Shown here piece after piece: positions 8,266 through 16,845 of a stretch of 48,937 bases of DNA; position 1 is the stretch's first letter, and every line of letters starts with the position of its first letter. This DNA comes from M30B53 sp964600785 (GTDB lineage Bacteria > Planctomycetota > Planctomycetia > Pirellulales > UBA1268): the NCBI GenBank assembly GCA_964600785.1, contig CAZRKH010000124.1, forward strand, positions 1 to 48,937, given 5' to 3'. Under the pieces are notes generated by a model. It was not told the DNA's origin, did no database searches, and worked only from the letters and a program-made list of their open reading frames with translations. Position numbers and translations under genes: made by a program.

Positions 8266-8293
8266 GAGGGTGCAGGTGAGAGGGTGCAGGTGA
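8264..8293. repeat. 14-bp tandem duplication
   Basis: Two exact copies of a 14-base unit, gagagggtgcaggt, lie head to tail immediately over the stop codon of the SGNH-like gene, in the convergent gap before mrp. It looks like a recent slippage duplication and has no evident function. Confidence 0.8.
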
Positions 8294-8319
8294 CGAGCGT
8301 GCGGGCGTCCGCTCGCGAG

Positions 8320-9420
8320 CTACAGCACCGGCAGTGACGGCTTGGGCGGGGCCGCGGCATGGGCGGCGGCGAGGTTGCCCACGAGTCGTTCGCAGATCGC
8401 CTCGAAGTAAGGACGGCTCGCCGGGTCGTCGAAGTTGGCACCGGTGCGGCCGGCATCGCCGTGCTCGCGGATCGCGATCTGAATCGGAACCTCGCCAAGA
8501 TAGGGAATGTCGAGATCGGCGGCGGTCCGCTTCGCTCCTCCGGAGCCGAAGATGTCGTATTTCTTGTGGCAGTCAGGGCACTCGAAGAAGCTCATGTTCT
8601 CCACCATTCCCAGCACCGGGATGTTGACCTTGCGAAACATCGCGATCGCTTTGGTGGCGTCGAGCAGGGCCACGTCCTGGGGCGTGCAGACCACCACCGC
8701 GCCGGAGAGCGGCAGCACCTGCGAGAGGGTCAACGCGATGTCTCCGGTTCCCGGGGGCATGTCGATCACGAGGTAGTCCAGCGGGCCCCAGGCGGTGTCG
8801 CGGAGCATCTGGGTGATCGCCCCGTGAAGCATCGGGCCCCGCCAGACAACCGCCTCGCCGGGCGGCACCAGCAGCCCCATCGACATCACCGGTAGCCGGC
8901 CCTCGCCGGGATTGAAAAACTGGGGCTGGATCCGGCCCTCCTCAACCTGCGGCCGGCCGGCAACACCCAGCAGGTGCGGGATGCTCGGGCCGTAGACATC
9001 GGCATCCAGCAGGCCGACCTGTGAGCCGGCCCGGGCCAGACCGATCGCGAGGCTCGCGGCGATCGTGCTTTTGCCCACGCCCCCCTTGCCGCTGCCCACG
9101 GCAATCACGCTTTTGGCCTCCAGGCCGAGCTGGCCGATTTTGGTCGGCGGGCGATCGTGGGGTTCGATGTCGACCGTCACCTCCGCCACGCCGGGAAAGC
9201 TCGCCCGCAGCCGCTCCTCGATGCGGCCGCGAGTGGGCACACGCAGGATCGCCGAGTGGCTCGTGAGGCCGACGACAACGCGGATCGCCGCGGGCGATGC
9301 CTCCACGGCGTGGATCTGGTCCATCTGGGAGAGCGGACGGCCGCTCTCGGGGTCGGCGACATCGGCCAGGGCGGCCCGCACCGCCTCGACGGTCACCTGG
9401 CTGGACTGTTGATCGCTCAT
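8320..9420 (-). CDS. mrp: Mrp/ApbC/NBP35-family iron-sulfur cluster carrier ATPase
   Basis: A 366-residue P-loop protein that carries or inserts 4Fe-4S clusters. An N-terminal MIP18/DUF59 domain (about 1-90, with D-V-A-D-P-E-S-G) is followed by the deviant Walker A G-S-G-K-G-G-V-G-K-S-T (109-119), L-D-A-D-V-Y-G-P-S, D-M-P-P-G-T-G-D, and a C-P-D-C pair near the C-terminal third that bridges the cluster between two subunits. Its ATG overlaps the nuoN stop as ATGA, so it is the fifteenth gene of the complex I operon. That placement fits a role in loading the many Fe-S clusters of NuoB, E, F, G and I, as the related Ind1 protein does in mitochondria (established for Ind1, inferred here). Confidence 0.93.
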   Translation of the reverse strand: MSDQQSSQVTVEAVRAALADVADPESGRPLSQMDQIHAVEASPAAIRVVVGLTSHSAILRVPTRGRIEERLRASFPGVAEVTVDIEPHDRPPTKIGQLGLEAKSVIAVGSGKGGVGKSTIAASLAIGLARAGSQVGLLDADVYGPSIPHLLGVAGRPQVEEGRIQPQFFNPGEGRLPVMSMGLLVPPGEAVVWRGPMLHGAITQMLRDTAWGPLDYLVIDMPPGTGDIALTLSQVLPLSGAVVVCTPQDVALLDATKAIAMFRKVNIPVLGMVENMSFFECPDCHKKYDIFGSGGAKRTAADLDIPYLGEVPIQIAIREHGDAGRTGANFDDPASRPYFEAICERLVGNLAAAHAAAPPKPSLPVL

Positions 9421-11003
9421 GGGTTCACCACCGCGGTTGTGGGTGCGGCCGGGGCCGCTTCGGGAGCCAACGCTGGGGCGACCGCGCGTCCGGCCGGTCC
9501 CGAAAGAAGGCTGGGCTGCAGGCTGGCCATGGCGACCGCCAGCAGACAGGAGAGCATTGCCAGGCCCGCCGAGAGGCCGCCGTCGGCCTGCACGCCACGC
9601 TCCGCCGGCCGAAAGTAGATCGCCGCGATGATGCGGAGGTAGTAGGCCGCCGCGATCGCCGCGTTGACCGCGAGCGTGATTGCCAGCCCCACAAACCAGG
9701 TCCGCGGCTCGCCGACAGTGAACTCCCCGGCCTGGTCGACCCCCAGGGCGGCGGTCACCAGCGAGAGCTTGCCCCAGAATCCCGGCAGCGGCGGGATGCC
9801 GGCGAGACTCAGAACAAACACGGCGATCGCGAAGGCGGCCACGGGGTTGGTGGAGGCCAGCCCGTCGAGGTCGGCGATGGTGGAGACCTCCTCGCGGGGC
9901 GGTCGGGGTGTGGTGGGTGACCAGATCGGCCAGCGGTGGCCGAGGTAGGTCACCGCGGCGAGCACGCCGGTGGTCGCGATCAGATAGGTCGCCAGATAGA
10001 AGAGCGTGGCCGAGCCGCCGTCGAGCCGGGCTTCGTCGCCCGCTCCGGCGGCTGCAGCCGCCAGGCCGACGAGCAGATAGCCGGCATGGGCGATCGACGA
10101 GCAGGCGAAGAGGCGGCGGAGATTGTCCTGCCAGAGGGCCATCAGGTTGCCCACGGTCATGGTGACCGCCGCCAGGACCGCGGTCACCTGCCAGATCATG
10201 CCGGCCGACACCGCCGCCGCGCCGCCGGTGCCGGTGGTGAGGCCCACCAGTCGCAGCAGCACCACCACCCCGGCAAGTTTCGGCAGCGTGGAAAGCACCG
10301 CGGCCAGGGGCGTGCTCGTGCCCTCGTAGACATCGGGGGCGTAGAAGTGCATCGGCACCGCCGCCATCCGGAAGGTAACCCCGGCGATGACCATCCCCAC
10401 CGCCAGGGGCAGCAGGGCGGCGGCCGTGACCGCATCGGTCTCCCGCAGCCGTTCACCGATCACCGCCAGGCTCACGTCGCCGCCGATTCCGTAGAGGCAG
10501 ACCAGACCGTAGAGAAAGAGGGCCGACGCGGTCAGCGAAAGGAAGAAATATTTGACGGTCGCCTCCTGGCCCTTCGCCGTGGTGCGGGCCAGCCCCAGCA
10601 GGACATAGGTCGGGATCGAGACCATCTCCAGTCCCAGAAAGAGCAGCACGAGATCGTCCGCCGTGGCGACCAGCGAGAGTCCGGCCAGGAGCACCAGGAA
10701 GCTGCCCGCCTCCTCGCAGGTGCCCGCCCGGTTGGCCGCCGGCGTGCGGAGGTCGCCCCCCTGCACGAGCACCAAGACCAGGCCGGTGAGAAGCGTCGCC
10801 CAGCGGGCAAACCCGGCAAGCCCGTCGCCGGCCGGGGTCGCCAGCCAGATCGCTGCGAGGGTGCCAACGAAGGCCAGTAGCCAGCCGCCCCGCCAGCCGG
10901 CGAAGGCTCCGGCGAGGTAGATCACGATCGCCGAGGCGACGAGCATGATCTCGGGCGCCAGCGACGCGAGGGTCGCAACGGAGACGGGGGTGTCGGGTGT
11001 CAT
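9417..11003 (-). CDS. nuoN: NADH-quinone oxidoreductase subunit N
   Basis: One of the three antiporter-like proton-pumping subunits in the membrane arm of respiratory complex I. The 528-residue protein is almost wholly hydrophobic, with about 14 transmembrane helices and a proton-conducting-channel domain in its middle. That domain includes the A-T-V-K-Y-F-F-L-S segment and the H-F-Y-A-P-D-V-Y-E-G-T loop typical of NuoN. A longer non-conserved hydrophilic loop carries P-T-T-P-R-P-P-R-E-E around residues 360-372, and the alanine/proline-rich tail is unusual. ATG at 11003 overlaps the nuoM stop (ATGA), and its own stop overlaps mrp. It is the last nuo gene of the operon. Confidence 0.95.
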   Translation of the reverse strand: MTPDTPVSVATLASLAPEIMLVASAIVIYLAGAFAGWRGGWLLAFVGTLAAIWLATPAGDGLAGFARWATLLTGLVLVLVQGGDLRTPAANRAGTCEEAGSFLVLLAGLSLVATADDLVLLFLGLEMVSIPTYVLLGLARTTAKGQEATVKYFFLSLTASALFLYGLVCLYGIGGDVSLAVIGERLRETDAVTAAALLPLAVGMVIAGVTFRMAAVPMHFYAPDVYEGTSTPLAAVLSTLPKLAGVVVLLRLVGLTTGTGGAAAVSAGMIWQVTAVLAAVTMTVGNLMALWQDNLRRLFACSSIAHAGYLLVGLAAAAAGAGDEARLDGGSATLFYLATYLIATTGVLAAVTYLGHRWPIWSPTTPRPPREEVSTIADLDGLASTNPVAAFAIAVFVLSLAGIPPLPGFWGKLSLVTAALGVDQAGEFTVGEPRTWFVGLAITLAVNAAIAAAYYLRIIAAIYFRPAERGVQADGGLSAGLAMLSCLLAVAMASLQPSLLSGPAGRAVAPALAPEAAPAAPTTAVVNP

Positions 11004-12718
11004 GGGTGAGTCGGGCCCTCAGCGGGCCGGGGTGCGGGGAAGAGCAGGGCGGCCAGGTCGTCGGGCTCGCCGGAGAGTGGCGGTGCCAGGGGGTCGCCCG
11101 CGGGCCGCCGCGAGGATTCGACCCGCGCCGCGAATGCCGCCTCGCTCGCCCGCGTGGCGTCGCGAAGCGCGGGAGCCGACGCCGCCAGGAAGCCGGCAGG
11201 CGCCACACCGATCCAGATCACGAACACCGCCAGCGGCGCCACTGCCGCCGCCTCATACCATCGCAGGTCGGCCACCGGCGGCCCGCCGGACCCGGCTTCG
11301 CCGGGAGGGCCGAAGAGCACGCGCTCGACCGCCCAGAGCATGTACCACGCCCCGAGCACGACGCCCGCCACCGCCAGCAGGGCCATCGCCAGGTAGGCCG
11401 TGGCAAGGTTCGCCGGGGCATCGCTGAAGGCCCGCTGGAAGGTGCCCGCAAGCACCATGAATTCCCCAACGAAGCCATTGAGGCCGGGCAGGCCGATGCT
11501 CGAGAAGGTGAAGAGCATGAAGGCCACGGCCAGCCAGGGAGCCTGCGAAGCGATCCCGCCGAGGCTCGCGATTCTGCGGGTGTGGTACCGCTCGTAGATC
11601 ATGCCGACCACGGCGAAGAGGCCGGCCGAGGCCAGGCCGTGGTTGATCAGTTGCAGGTTGGCCCCCTCCATCGCGACCGGCTCCAGGGCGAACAGTCCCA
11701 TCACGCAGTAGCCCATGTGGCTGACCGAGGAGTAGGCGATGAGTCGCTTCAGATCGCTCTGCACCAGTGCCACCAGCGCCCCGTAGAGAATGCCCGCCAC
11801 ACCCAGGGCCACCAGCCACGGCGCGGCGACTGCGGCGGCGGAGGGCAGCATCGGCAGCGAGAACCGCAGAAAGCCGTAGATCCCGATCTTCAGAAGCACG
11901 CCGGCAAGATCGACGCTGCCGCCGGTGGGGGCCTCGACGTGGGCCAGCGGCAGCCACGTGTGCACCGGCACGATCGGCACCTTGATCGCAAAGCCTGCCA
12001 GCAGGGCGAGAAACACCCACATCTGCAGCCAGCCGCCCTCGGCGGTCATCGGCAGCGGATGGGCCGCCAGCCCGGCGGTGAGCGTGGCGATGTCGCAGGA
12101 GACCCGCCCGGTGTGGGAGGCGTTCCACAGCACGATCACCAGCAGGCCGAGGAATGCCAGCACGCTGCCGGCGAAGGTGTAGAGGAAAAACTTCACCGCC
12201 GCCCGCCGTCGCTCATCGTGGCCCCAGATCCCGATCAGAAAGAAGAGTGGCACCAGCGTGAACTCGAAGAACACGTAGAAGAGGATCAGGTCACGGGCGG
12301 CGAAGACGCCGAGCATCGCCGTTTCCAACAGCAGCAGCATCGCGTAGAAGCCGACCGCTCTCTCCTGGATCGCTTCCCAGCTGACAAGCACCGCGGTGAG
12401 GGTCAGCAAGGCCGCGAGGGCGAAGAGCCAGATCGAGAGCCCGTCGAGCCCCAGCGAGAAGCGGATGTCAAAGGGACCGTCGACGAGCCAGGCGGTCTCC
12501 ACCACGGCGAAGGGGGCTCCGGAGGCCGCCTCGGGGCTGCCGAGAAACCGGACGACAAGCCATCCGGCGAGGCCCAGGGTGACCACGGCGGAGACCAGCC
12601 CGCTTTGCCGCACGGCCGCGGTGCCACGGCTGCTCATCACCCAGGCCACCACGCCGCCAACCAGCGGCGCCGCAAGCGTGAGCAAAAGATGGGCGGCGGG
12701 GGTCAGCGGCATGTCCAT
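11000..12718 (-). CDS. nuoM: NADH-quinone oxidoreductase subunit M
   Basis: Membrane-arm antiporter-like subunit of complex I, 572 residues, about 14 transmembrane helices. Family landmarks include F-Y-V-F-F-E-F-T-L-V-P with the conserved helix-5 glutamate, P-V-H-T-W-L-P-L-A-H-V-E-A-P-T and the S-V-S-H-M-G-Y region. The C-terminal 60 residues are hydrophilic and proline-rich, beyond the usual end. It starts at ATG 12718, 37 bases after the nuoL stop, and overlaps nuoN by four bases. The order L-M-N is standard. Confidence 0.96.
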   Translation of the reverse strand: MDMPLTPAAHLLLTLAAPLVGGVVAWVMSSRGTAAVRQSGLVSAVVTLGLAGWLVVRFLGSPEAASGAPFAVVETAWLVDGPFDIRFSLGLDGLSIWLFALAALLTLTAVLVSWEAIQERAVGFYAMLLLLETAMLGVFAARDLILFYVFFEFTLVPLFFLIGIWGHDERRRAAVKFFLYTFAGSVLAFLGLLVIVLWNASHTGRVSCDIATLTAGLAAHPLPMTAEGGWLQMWVFLALLAGFAIKVPIVPVHTWLPLAHVEAPTGGSVDLAGVLLKIGIYGFLRFSLPMLPSAAAVAAPWLVALGVAGILYGALVALVQSDLKRLIAYSSVSHMGYCVMGLFALEPVAMEGANLQLINHGLASAGLFAVVGMIYERYHTRRIASLGGIASQAPWLAVAFMLFTFSSIGLPGLNGFVGEFMVLAGTFQRAFSDAPANLATAYLAMALLAVAGVVLGAWYMLWAVERVLFGPPGEAGSGGPPVADLRWYEAAAVAPLAVFVIWIGVAPAGFLAASAPALRDATRASEAAFAARVESSRRPAGDPLAPPLSGEPDDLAALLFPAPRPAEGPTHP

Positions 12719-12755
12719 GATCGGTTTTGGGGCGGCGGGTTCCGGGGCGAAACGG

Positions 12756-15017
12756 TCAGGGGGTGAGCGACCAGACGAGCGATGCCACGATCAGCAGCAC
12801 GCCCATCACACCGGCGAGGGCATACCGCTGCAGCAGCCCCGACTGCGTCCGGCGGACGAGGCTGCCCAGCAGCAGCGGCAGCCGTGCCAGCGTATCGACG
12901 AGGCCGTCGATCACCAGCCGGTCGAAGGCGGCGGCGGCGGCGGGGAGCCATTCCAGCGGTTTCACGATCACCGCGGCATAGATCTCGTCGAAAAAGAAGC
13001 GGCCGGCAAAGAGGGCTCCCAGCGGGCCGAGGAAGCGTTCCATCTGCGGCGCGTCACTGCGGCGGCCGAGATGGCCGATGCCGGCGAGCACGATTCCCGC
13101 GGCCGCGGCGAGGGTGCCCTGCAGGGCGAGGTCGAAGTGGAAGGCGTGCGGCACGGCGGTCGCGGCGATCGACGGGGCCGCCAGCGAAGGGGTGGCCGGC
13201 AGGAAGCCGCCCAGGGCGTCGGTCGAGAAGATCCACCAGCCCGACACCGCCGAGGCCACCGCGAGGAGAGCCAGCGGCACCGTCATCACCGCCGGCGATT
13301 CGTGAGCGTGGCCATCGGCCTCGGGGGGCACCCGTGTCGGGCCGGTAAAGGTCATGAAGACCGCGCGGAAGGTGTAGAAGGCGGTCAGACCCGCGGTCAC
13401 CAGGGCCATCCACCACAACACCCGCCAGGTAGCCGGCGTGTCGAGCGACTCAAGCGCTGCGACAACGCCCCCTGTGGTGGCCCCGCTCGGCCCGGCCGCC
13501 TCGGCCGGAACCGCCAGCGACACCGGGCGAATGCTCAGCTGCGGGATCGCGACCACCGCGGCGGGGCTGAAGCCGGCCGCATGGCCGCCATGCCCGTCAT
13601 GACCGTGCTTGGCCGCCTCGGGCCAGGCTCGCTCGTGCATCGCCGCGAGGATCTCGTCTTTGCTGAAGAAGCCGGCAAAGGGGGGCACGCCGGAGAGGGC
13701 CAGGCTGCCCACCAGGAAGGTGGCTGCCGTGACCGGCATCACCCGCCGCAGCCCGCCGAAGCGACGCATGTCGATCACGCCGCCCATCGCGTGCATCACC
13801 GAGCCTGCCCCCATGAACAGCAGGGCCTTGAAGAAGGCATGGGTCACGAGATGAAAGATCGCCGCCACGAAGCCGAGCAGGCTGCCGGTGCCGAGGCTGG
13901 CAAACATGTAGCCCAGTTGGCTGATCGTGGAGTAGGCCAGCACCCGCTTGAGGTCGTTTTGCACCGTGGCGATCAGTCCGGCGACCAGGGCCGTGGTGGC
14001 CCCCACGATCGAGACGACGACCAGGGCCCCCGGGCAGGCTTCAAAGAGCGGCGCCGAGCGGGCCACCAGGTAGACCCCCGCGGTGACCATCGTGGCCGCA
14101 TGGATCAGGGCGCTGGCAGGGGTGGGGCCTTCCATCGCGTCGGGCAGCCAGACATGCAGCGGAAGCTGGGCGCTCTTGCCGCAGGCGGCCAGCAGCAGCA
14201 ACAGGCAGATCGCCGTGCCCAGCGTGCCCCCCACGATGCCCGAGGCATCGGCCAGCCGGGTCTGGCCGAGGATCCCGGGCAGGATCGTGCCGTCGGGGGA
14301 GAGGGTGTCGTGAAAGTCGAGGGTGCCGTAGGTCATCCACAAAAGAAACACGGCCACCGCCAGCCCAAAGTCACCGAGGCGATTGACGAGAAAGGCCTTC
14401 TTGGCGGCGGCCGCCGCCGAGGGCTTGGCAAACCAGAAGCCGATCAGCAGGTAGCTGCAGGCCCCCACCGCCTCCCAAAAGACGTAGACGATGAGGAAGT
14501 TGCTCGCGGCCACGAGCATCGTCATCGAGAACACGAAGGCGGCCACCAGGGCGAAGAAGCGGGCGTAGCCGGGGTCGTCGTGCATGTAGCCGACGGAAAA
14601 GACCGCCACCAGGAGGCCCACGCCGGTGACCACCGCGAGCATGGTGGCGGTCAGCGGGTCAAGCCGCAGGGCCACGTCGATCACAAAAGGTCGCCTCGCT
14701 GCCGACTCCAGCGGCGTGCCGGGTGGTGACTGCCTCGCCGGTGGTGCGGTCGCATCCTCGACGGCGACCCACCGCCAGAGCGTGGTCACCATCTCCACCG
14801 GCCGTGTCGGGCTGCCATGGCCGCCCTCGGGTCCACGGACATCGCCGGCGGTGACCGAGAGCAGCCCGAGGGCACAGATCGCCGAGGCGAGGATCGATGC
14901 CACCGCCGGCACATGGGCCCGGCCGGCGAGCCGGCGGCCAACAAGCACCGTGACCACCGCCCCGAGCAGGGGCAAAAGCGGCACGAGCACAAGCAGCGTG
15001 GCGGGAGTGAGGGTCAT
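12756..15017 (-). CDS. nuoL: NADH-quinone oxidoreductase subunit L
   Basis: The distal proton-pumping subunit of complex I with the long lateral helix. At 753 residues it exceeds the roughly 610 of the E. coli protein. Conserved parts include F-W-E-A-V-G-A-C-S-Y-L-L-I-G-F-W, the L-P-L-H-V-W-L-P-D-A-M-E-G-P-T-P loop and S-T-I-S-Q-L-G-Y-M. The extra length sits in a hydrophilic N-terminal loop (about residues 60-110) and in a glycine/histidine- and alanine-rich insert near residues 465-520. The C-terminal amphipathic helix and final transmembrane helix are present. ATG at 15017. The 72-base gap to nuoK is the longest between nuo genes and holds short tandem repeats, so ribosome re-initiation here probably differs from the overlapping junctions. 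Confidence 0.95.
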   Translation of the reverse strand: MTLTPATLLVLVPLLPLLGAVVTVLVGRRLAGRAHVPAVASILASAICALGLLSVTAGDVRGPEGGHGSPTRPVEMVTTLWRWVAVEDATAPPARQSPPGTPLESAARRPFVIDVALRLDPLTATMLAVVTGVGLLVAVFSVGYMHDDPGYARFFALVAAFVFSMTMLVAASNFLIVYVFWEAVGACSYLLIGFWFAKPSAAAAAKKAFLVNRLGDFGLAVAVFLLWMTYGTLDFHDTLSPDGTILPGILGQTRLADASGIVGGTLGTAICLLLLLAACGKSAQLPLHVWLPDAMEGPTPASALIHAATMVTAGVYLVARSAPLFEACPGALVVVSIVGATTALVAGLIATVQNDLKRVLAYSTISQLGYMFASLGTGSLLGFVAAIFHLVTHAFFKALLFMGAGSVMHAMGGVIDMRRFGGLRRVMPVTAATFLVGSLALSGVPPFAGFFSKDEILAAMHERAWPEAAKHGHDGHGGHAAGFSPAAVVAIPQLSIRPVSLAVPAEAAGPSGATTGGVVAALESLDTPATWRVLWWMALVTAGLTAFYTFRAVFMTFTGPTRVPPEADGHAHESPAVMTVPLALLAVASAVSGWWIFSTDALGGFLPATPSLAAPSIAATAVPHAFHFDLALQGTLAAAAGIVLAGIGHLGRRSDAPQMERFLGPLGALFAGRFFFDEIYAAVIVKPLEWLPAAAAAFDRLVIDGLVDTLARLPLLLGSLVRRTQSGLLQRYALAGVMGVLLIVASLVWSLTP

Positions 15018-15030
15018 GAGGTCATGAGGT
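15010..15030. repeat. short tandem repeat at the nuoL start
   Basis: The octamer ATGACCTC (minus strand) is duplicated across the nuoL initiation site. One ATG at 15025 opens a three-codon frame (Met-Thr-Ser) whose TGA overlaps the true nuoL ATG at 15017. Whether the minigene is translated is unknown. Confidence 0.5.
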
Positions 15031-15089
15031 CAGGGGCTGGCGGCTGAATGGCTCGGCGGCTTGGCAGGTGGCAGGGTGGCAGGGTGGCC

Positions 15090-15560
15090 TCAGACATGCT
15101 CACGCTGCAGCAGTTCATCTTCCTCGAGTTCCGGCTCGATGCCCGCGGGGGTCAGCCGTGGCCAGGTCTGCGGATGGGTGTCGACCTCGGGAAGCCCGTG
15201 GTCGACCGCCCGCGGCACGACCGATTCCCGCAGCGACTGCCAGGCGGCGACATCGAGCCTGCCGGTGCGGGCAAAGGCCTGGAGCACGAAGACGAGGGCC
15301 ACCGCCGCCTCGCAGGCGGCGACTGTGAGCACGAAGATCACGAGCATCTGCCCGCCCCAGTCGCCGTGGTGGCGGCTCCAGGAGACGAGGCTCACCGAGA
15401 CCCCCTGCAGCATCAACTCGGCCGAGAGGAACATCACGATCATGTTCCGTCGGGCGAGAATACCCACAAATCCCAGGGCGAAAAGCACCGCCCCGACCAG
15501 CAGGCCGTTGAGCAGCATTCCGTCGGCCGGGGCGGTTGCGGTGAGCGAATCGGGGTTCAT
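15090..15560 (-). CDS. nuoK: NADH-quinone oxidoreductase subunit K, C-terminally extended
   Basis: Small membrane subunit of complex I with three transmembrane helices. Key family features are N-M-I-V-M-F-L-S-A-E-L-M-L-Q-G (the conserved glutamate of helix 2) and V-A-A-C-E-A-A-V-A-L (the second conserved glutamate in helix 3). The usual NuoK is about 100 residues; this one has 156. The extra C-terminal tail of about 45 residues is hydrophilic and acidic near the end (E-P-E-L-E-E-D-E). A short N-terminal extension also precedes helix 1. ATG at 15560 overlaps the nuoJ stop (ATGA). Confidence 0.94.
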   Translation of the reverse strand: MNPDSLTATAPADGMLLNGLLVGAVLFALGFVGILARRNMIVMFLSAELMLQGVSVSLVSWSRHHGDWGGQMLVIFVLTVAACEAAVALVFVLQAFARTGRLDVAAWQSLRESVVPRAVDHGLPEVDTHPQTWPRLTPAGIEPELEEDELLQREHV

Positions 15561-16315
15561 CGGGCCGGCCTCCCTTCGGCGACCGCCGCCGCCTCGCCCC
15601 GCGAGACGACTGCGATCGCACCGATCAACGCCACCAGCAGCAGCACCCCGGCAGCCTCCACCGCGATCAGGTGTCGGCCGAAGAGTTCGCCGCCGAGCCG
15701 GGCCACGTGGTCGACCGACAGATCGGCGGCCTCGACGGCAGCCGCGGACCCCGCCGCGGCATCCTCGCTGCCCGCGGAGAGCCTGCCGATCGAGAGCGTC
15801 AAAAGGCCCACGAGCACCGCCCCGGCGATCGCCGAGAGCAGGGGCTCGTTGGAGATGCGGTCGGAGGGTGTCAGGCCGGAGGGCTGGGCGAGCATGAGCA
15901 CGAAGAGGAACATCACCAGGATCGCTCCGGCATAGACCACGATCGTGGCCACCCCGAGAAACTGGGCGCCGAGCACCAGCAGCACCCCCGAGATGCCCGC
16001 CAGCGCCAGGGCGAACCAGATTGCCGAATAGACCGGCGAACGGGTCAGGATCGTGGCGGCTGCCGAGACGATCGCCACCGTCGCCACGGTGAGAAACACG
16101 AACTCCTCGCCGAGGCTGCCCATGCGGTGGCCAGCCGCGGCGAAGCCCGAGAGCGACGCGACTCCCGCCAGGATGCCCACCGCCCGGGAGAGCCGGCCCG
16201 CGCGGCCCCTCGGCAGGAGCAGCCAGAGGCTGGCCGCGGCGGCAGCCACGGCAAAGCCCAGAAGCACGCCCGGCCGCGGTGAAAACGGCAGGCCGAAGGC
16301 CGCGTCGGCAGTCAC
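15557..16315 (-). CDS. nuoJ: NADH-quinone oxidoreductase subunit J
   Basis: Membrane subunit of complex I, 252 residues, with five core transmembrane helices including the helix-3 segment V-V-Y-A-G-A-I-L-V-M-F-L-F-V-L-M-L, which carries the pi-bulge tyrosine region. An additional N-terminal hydrophobic pair (residues 15-60) comes before the segment that aligns with standard NuoJ starts, so the protein is longer at the front than usual (about 165-200). It starts with GTG at 16315, forming a GTGA overlap with the nuoI stop. A downstream ATG within the frame (M-G-S-L-G-E-E-F) would give a standard-length NuoJ and cannot be excluded as the true start. Confidence 0.92.
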   Translation of the reverse strand: MTADAAFGLPFSPRPGVLLGFAVAAAAASLWLLLPRGRAGRLSRAVGILAGVASLSGFAAAGHRMGSLGEEFVFLTVATVAIVSAAATILTRSPVYSAIWFALALAGISGVLLVLGAQFLGVATIVVYAGAILVMFLFVLMLAQPSGLTPSDRISNEPLLSAIAGAVLVGLLTLSIGRLSAGSEDAAAGSAAAVEAADLSVDHVARLGGELFGRHLIAVEAAGVLLLVALIGAIAVVSRGEAAAVAEGRPAR

Positions 16316-16845
16316 AGTGTGCCCCCCAGCCCGTCGGACTTCATCGGCTCGGCATCCTTGGTCATGTCGTAGACGCTCAGCAGCTTTTCCTTGTCAAAGA
16401 TCATCTCTTCGCGGCTCTTGCCCGTCAGGTCAAGCAGGCTCGTCAGCTCGATCGCGTCGACGGGGCAGGCCTCCTCGCACATCCCGCAGAAGATGCACCG
16501 CAGCTCGTCGATCGTGAAGCTCTCGGGATATTTCTCGCGGTCGGGCCAGGGGCTCTCGGTAGCCACGATGTCGATGCAGTGGGCCGGGCAGGCGGTGGCG
16601 CAAAGAAAGCAGGCCACGCACTTCACGCGGTCGTCCTGATCGCGGTTGAGCCGGTGCACTCCTCGGTAGATCAGCGGGTTGCCCACCGTGGGCCGCTCCT
16701 CGGGAAAGCTCACGGTGACCTTCTTGCTGACGAGGTGGCGGGCGGTCGTGGCGAGTCCCTGCACCACCAGCGGCAGGTAGAGCCGCTCGGTAAGGCCCAG
16801 CGGCTTCTCCTCGATCCAGCTCACGGCGGCATCGGTCGGCTTCAT
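16312..16845 (-). CDS. nuoI: NADH-quinone oxidoreductase subunit I (two 4Fe-4S clusters)
   Basis: Peripheral-arm subunit that holds clusters N6a and N6b and passes electrons from NuoG towards NuoB. The 177-residue protein has the two ferredoxin-type motifs C-V-A-C-F-L-C-A-T-A-C-P and C-I-F-C-G-M-C-E-E-A-C-P, each C-x2-C-x2-C-x3-C-P. The P-L-I-Y-R-G-x-H lead-in is also typical. ATG at 16845 overlaps the nuoH stop (ATGA). Neighbours nuoH and nuoJ are in the standard order. Confidence 0.97.
   Translation of the reverse strand: MKPTDAAVSWIEEKPLGLTERLYLPLVVQGLATTARHLVSKKVTVSFPEERPTVGNPLIYRGVHRLNRDQDDRVKCVACFLCATACPAHCIDIVATESPWPDREKYPESFTIDELRCIFCGMCEEACPVDAIELTSLLDLTGKSREEMIFDKEKLLSVYDMTKDAEPMKSDGLGGTL

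Noticed and set aside
10997..14729. Long open frames on the plus strand opposite nuoM and nuoL (589 and 777 codons)
   Set aside because: They are antisense to strongly recognised nuo genes, are rich in His, Arg, Gln and Gly as expected from high-GC shadow frames, and match no family.
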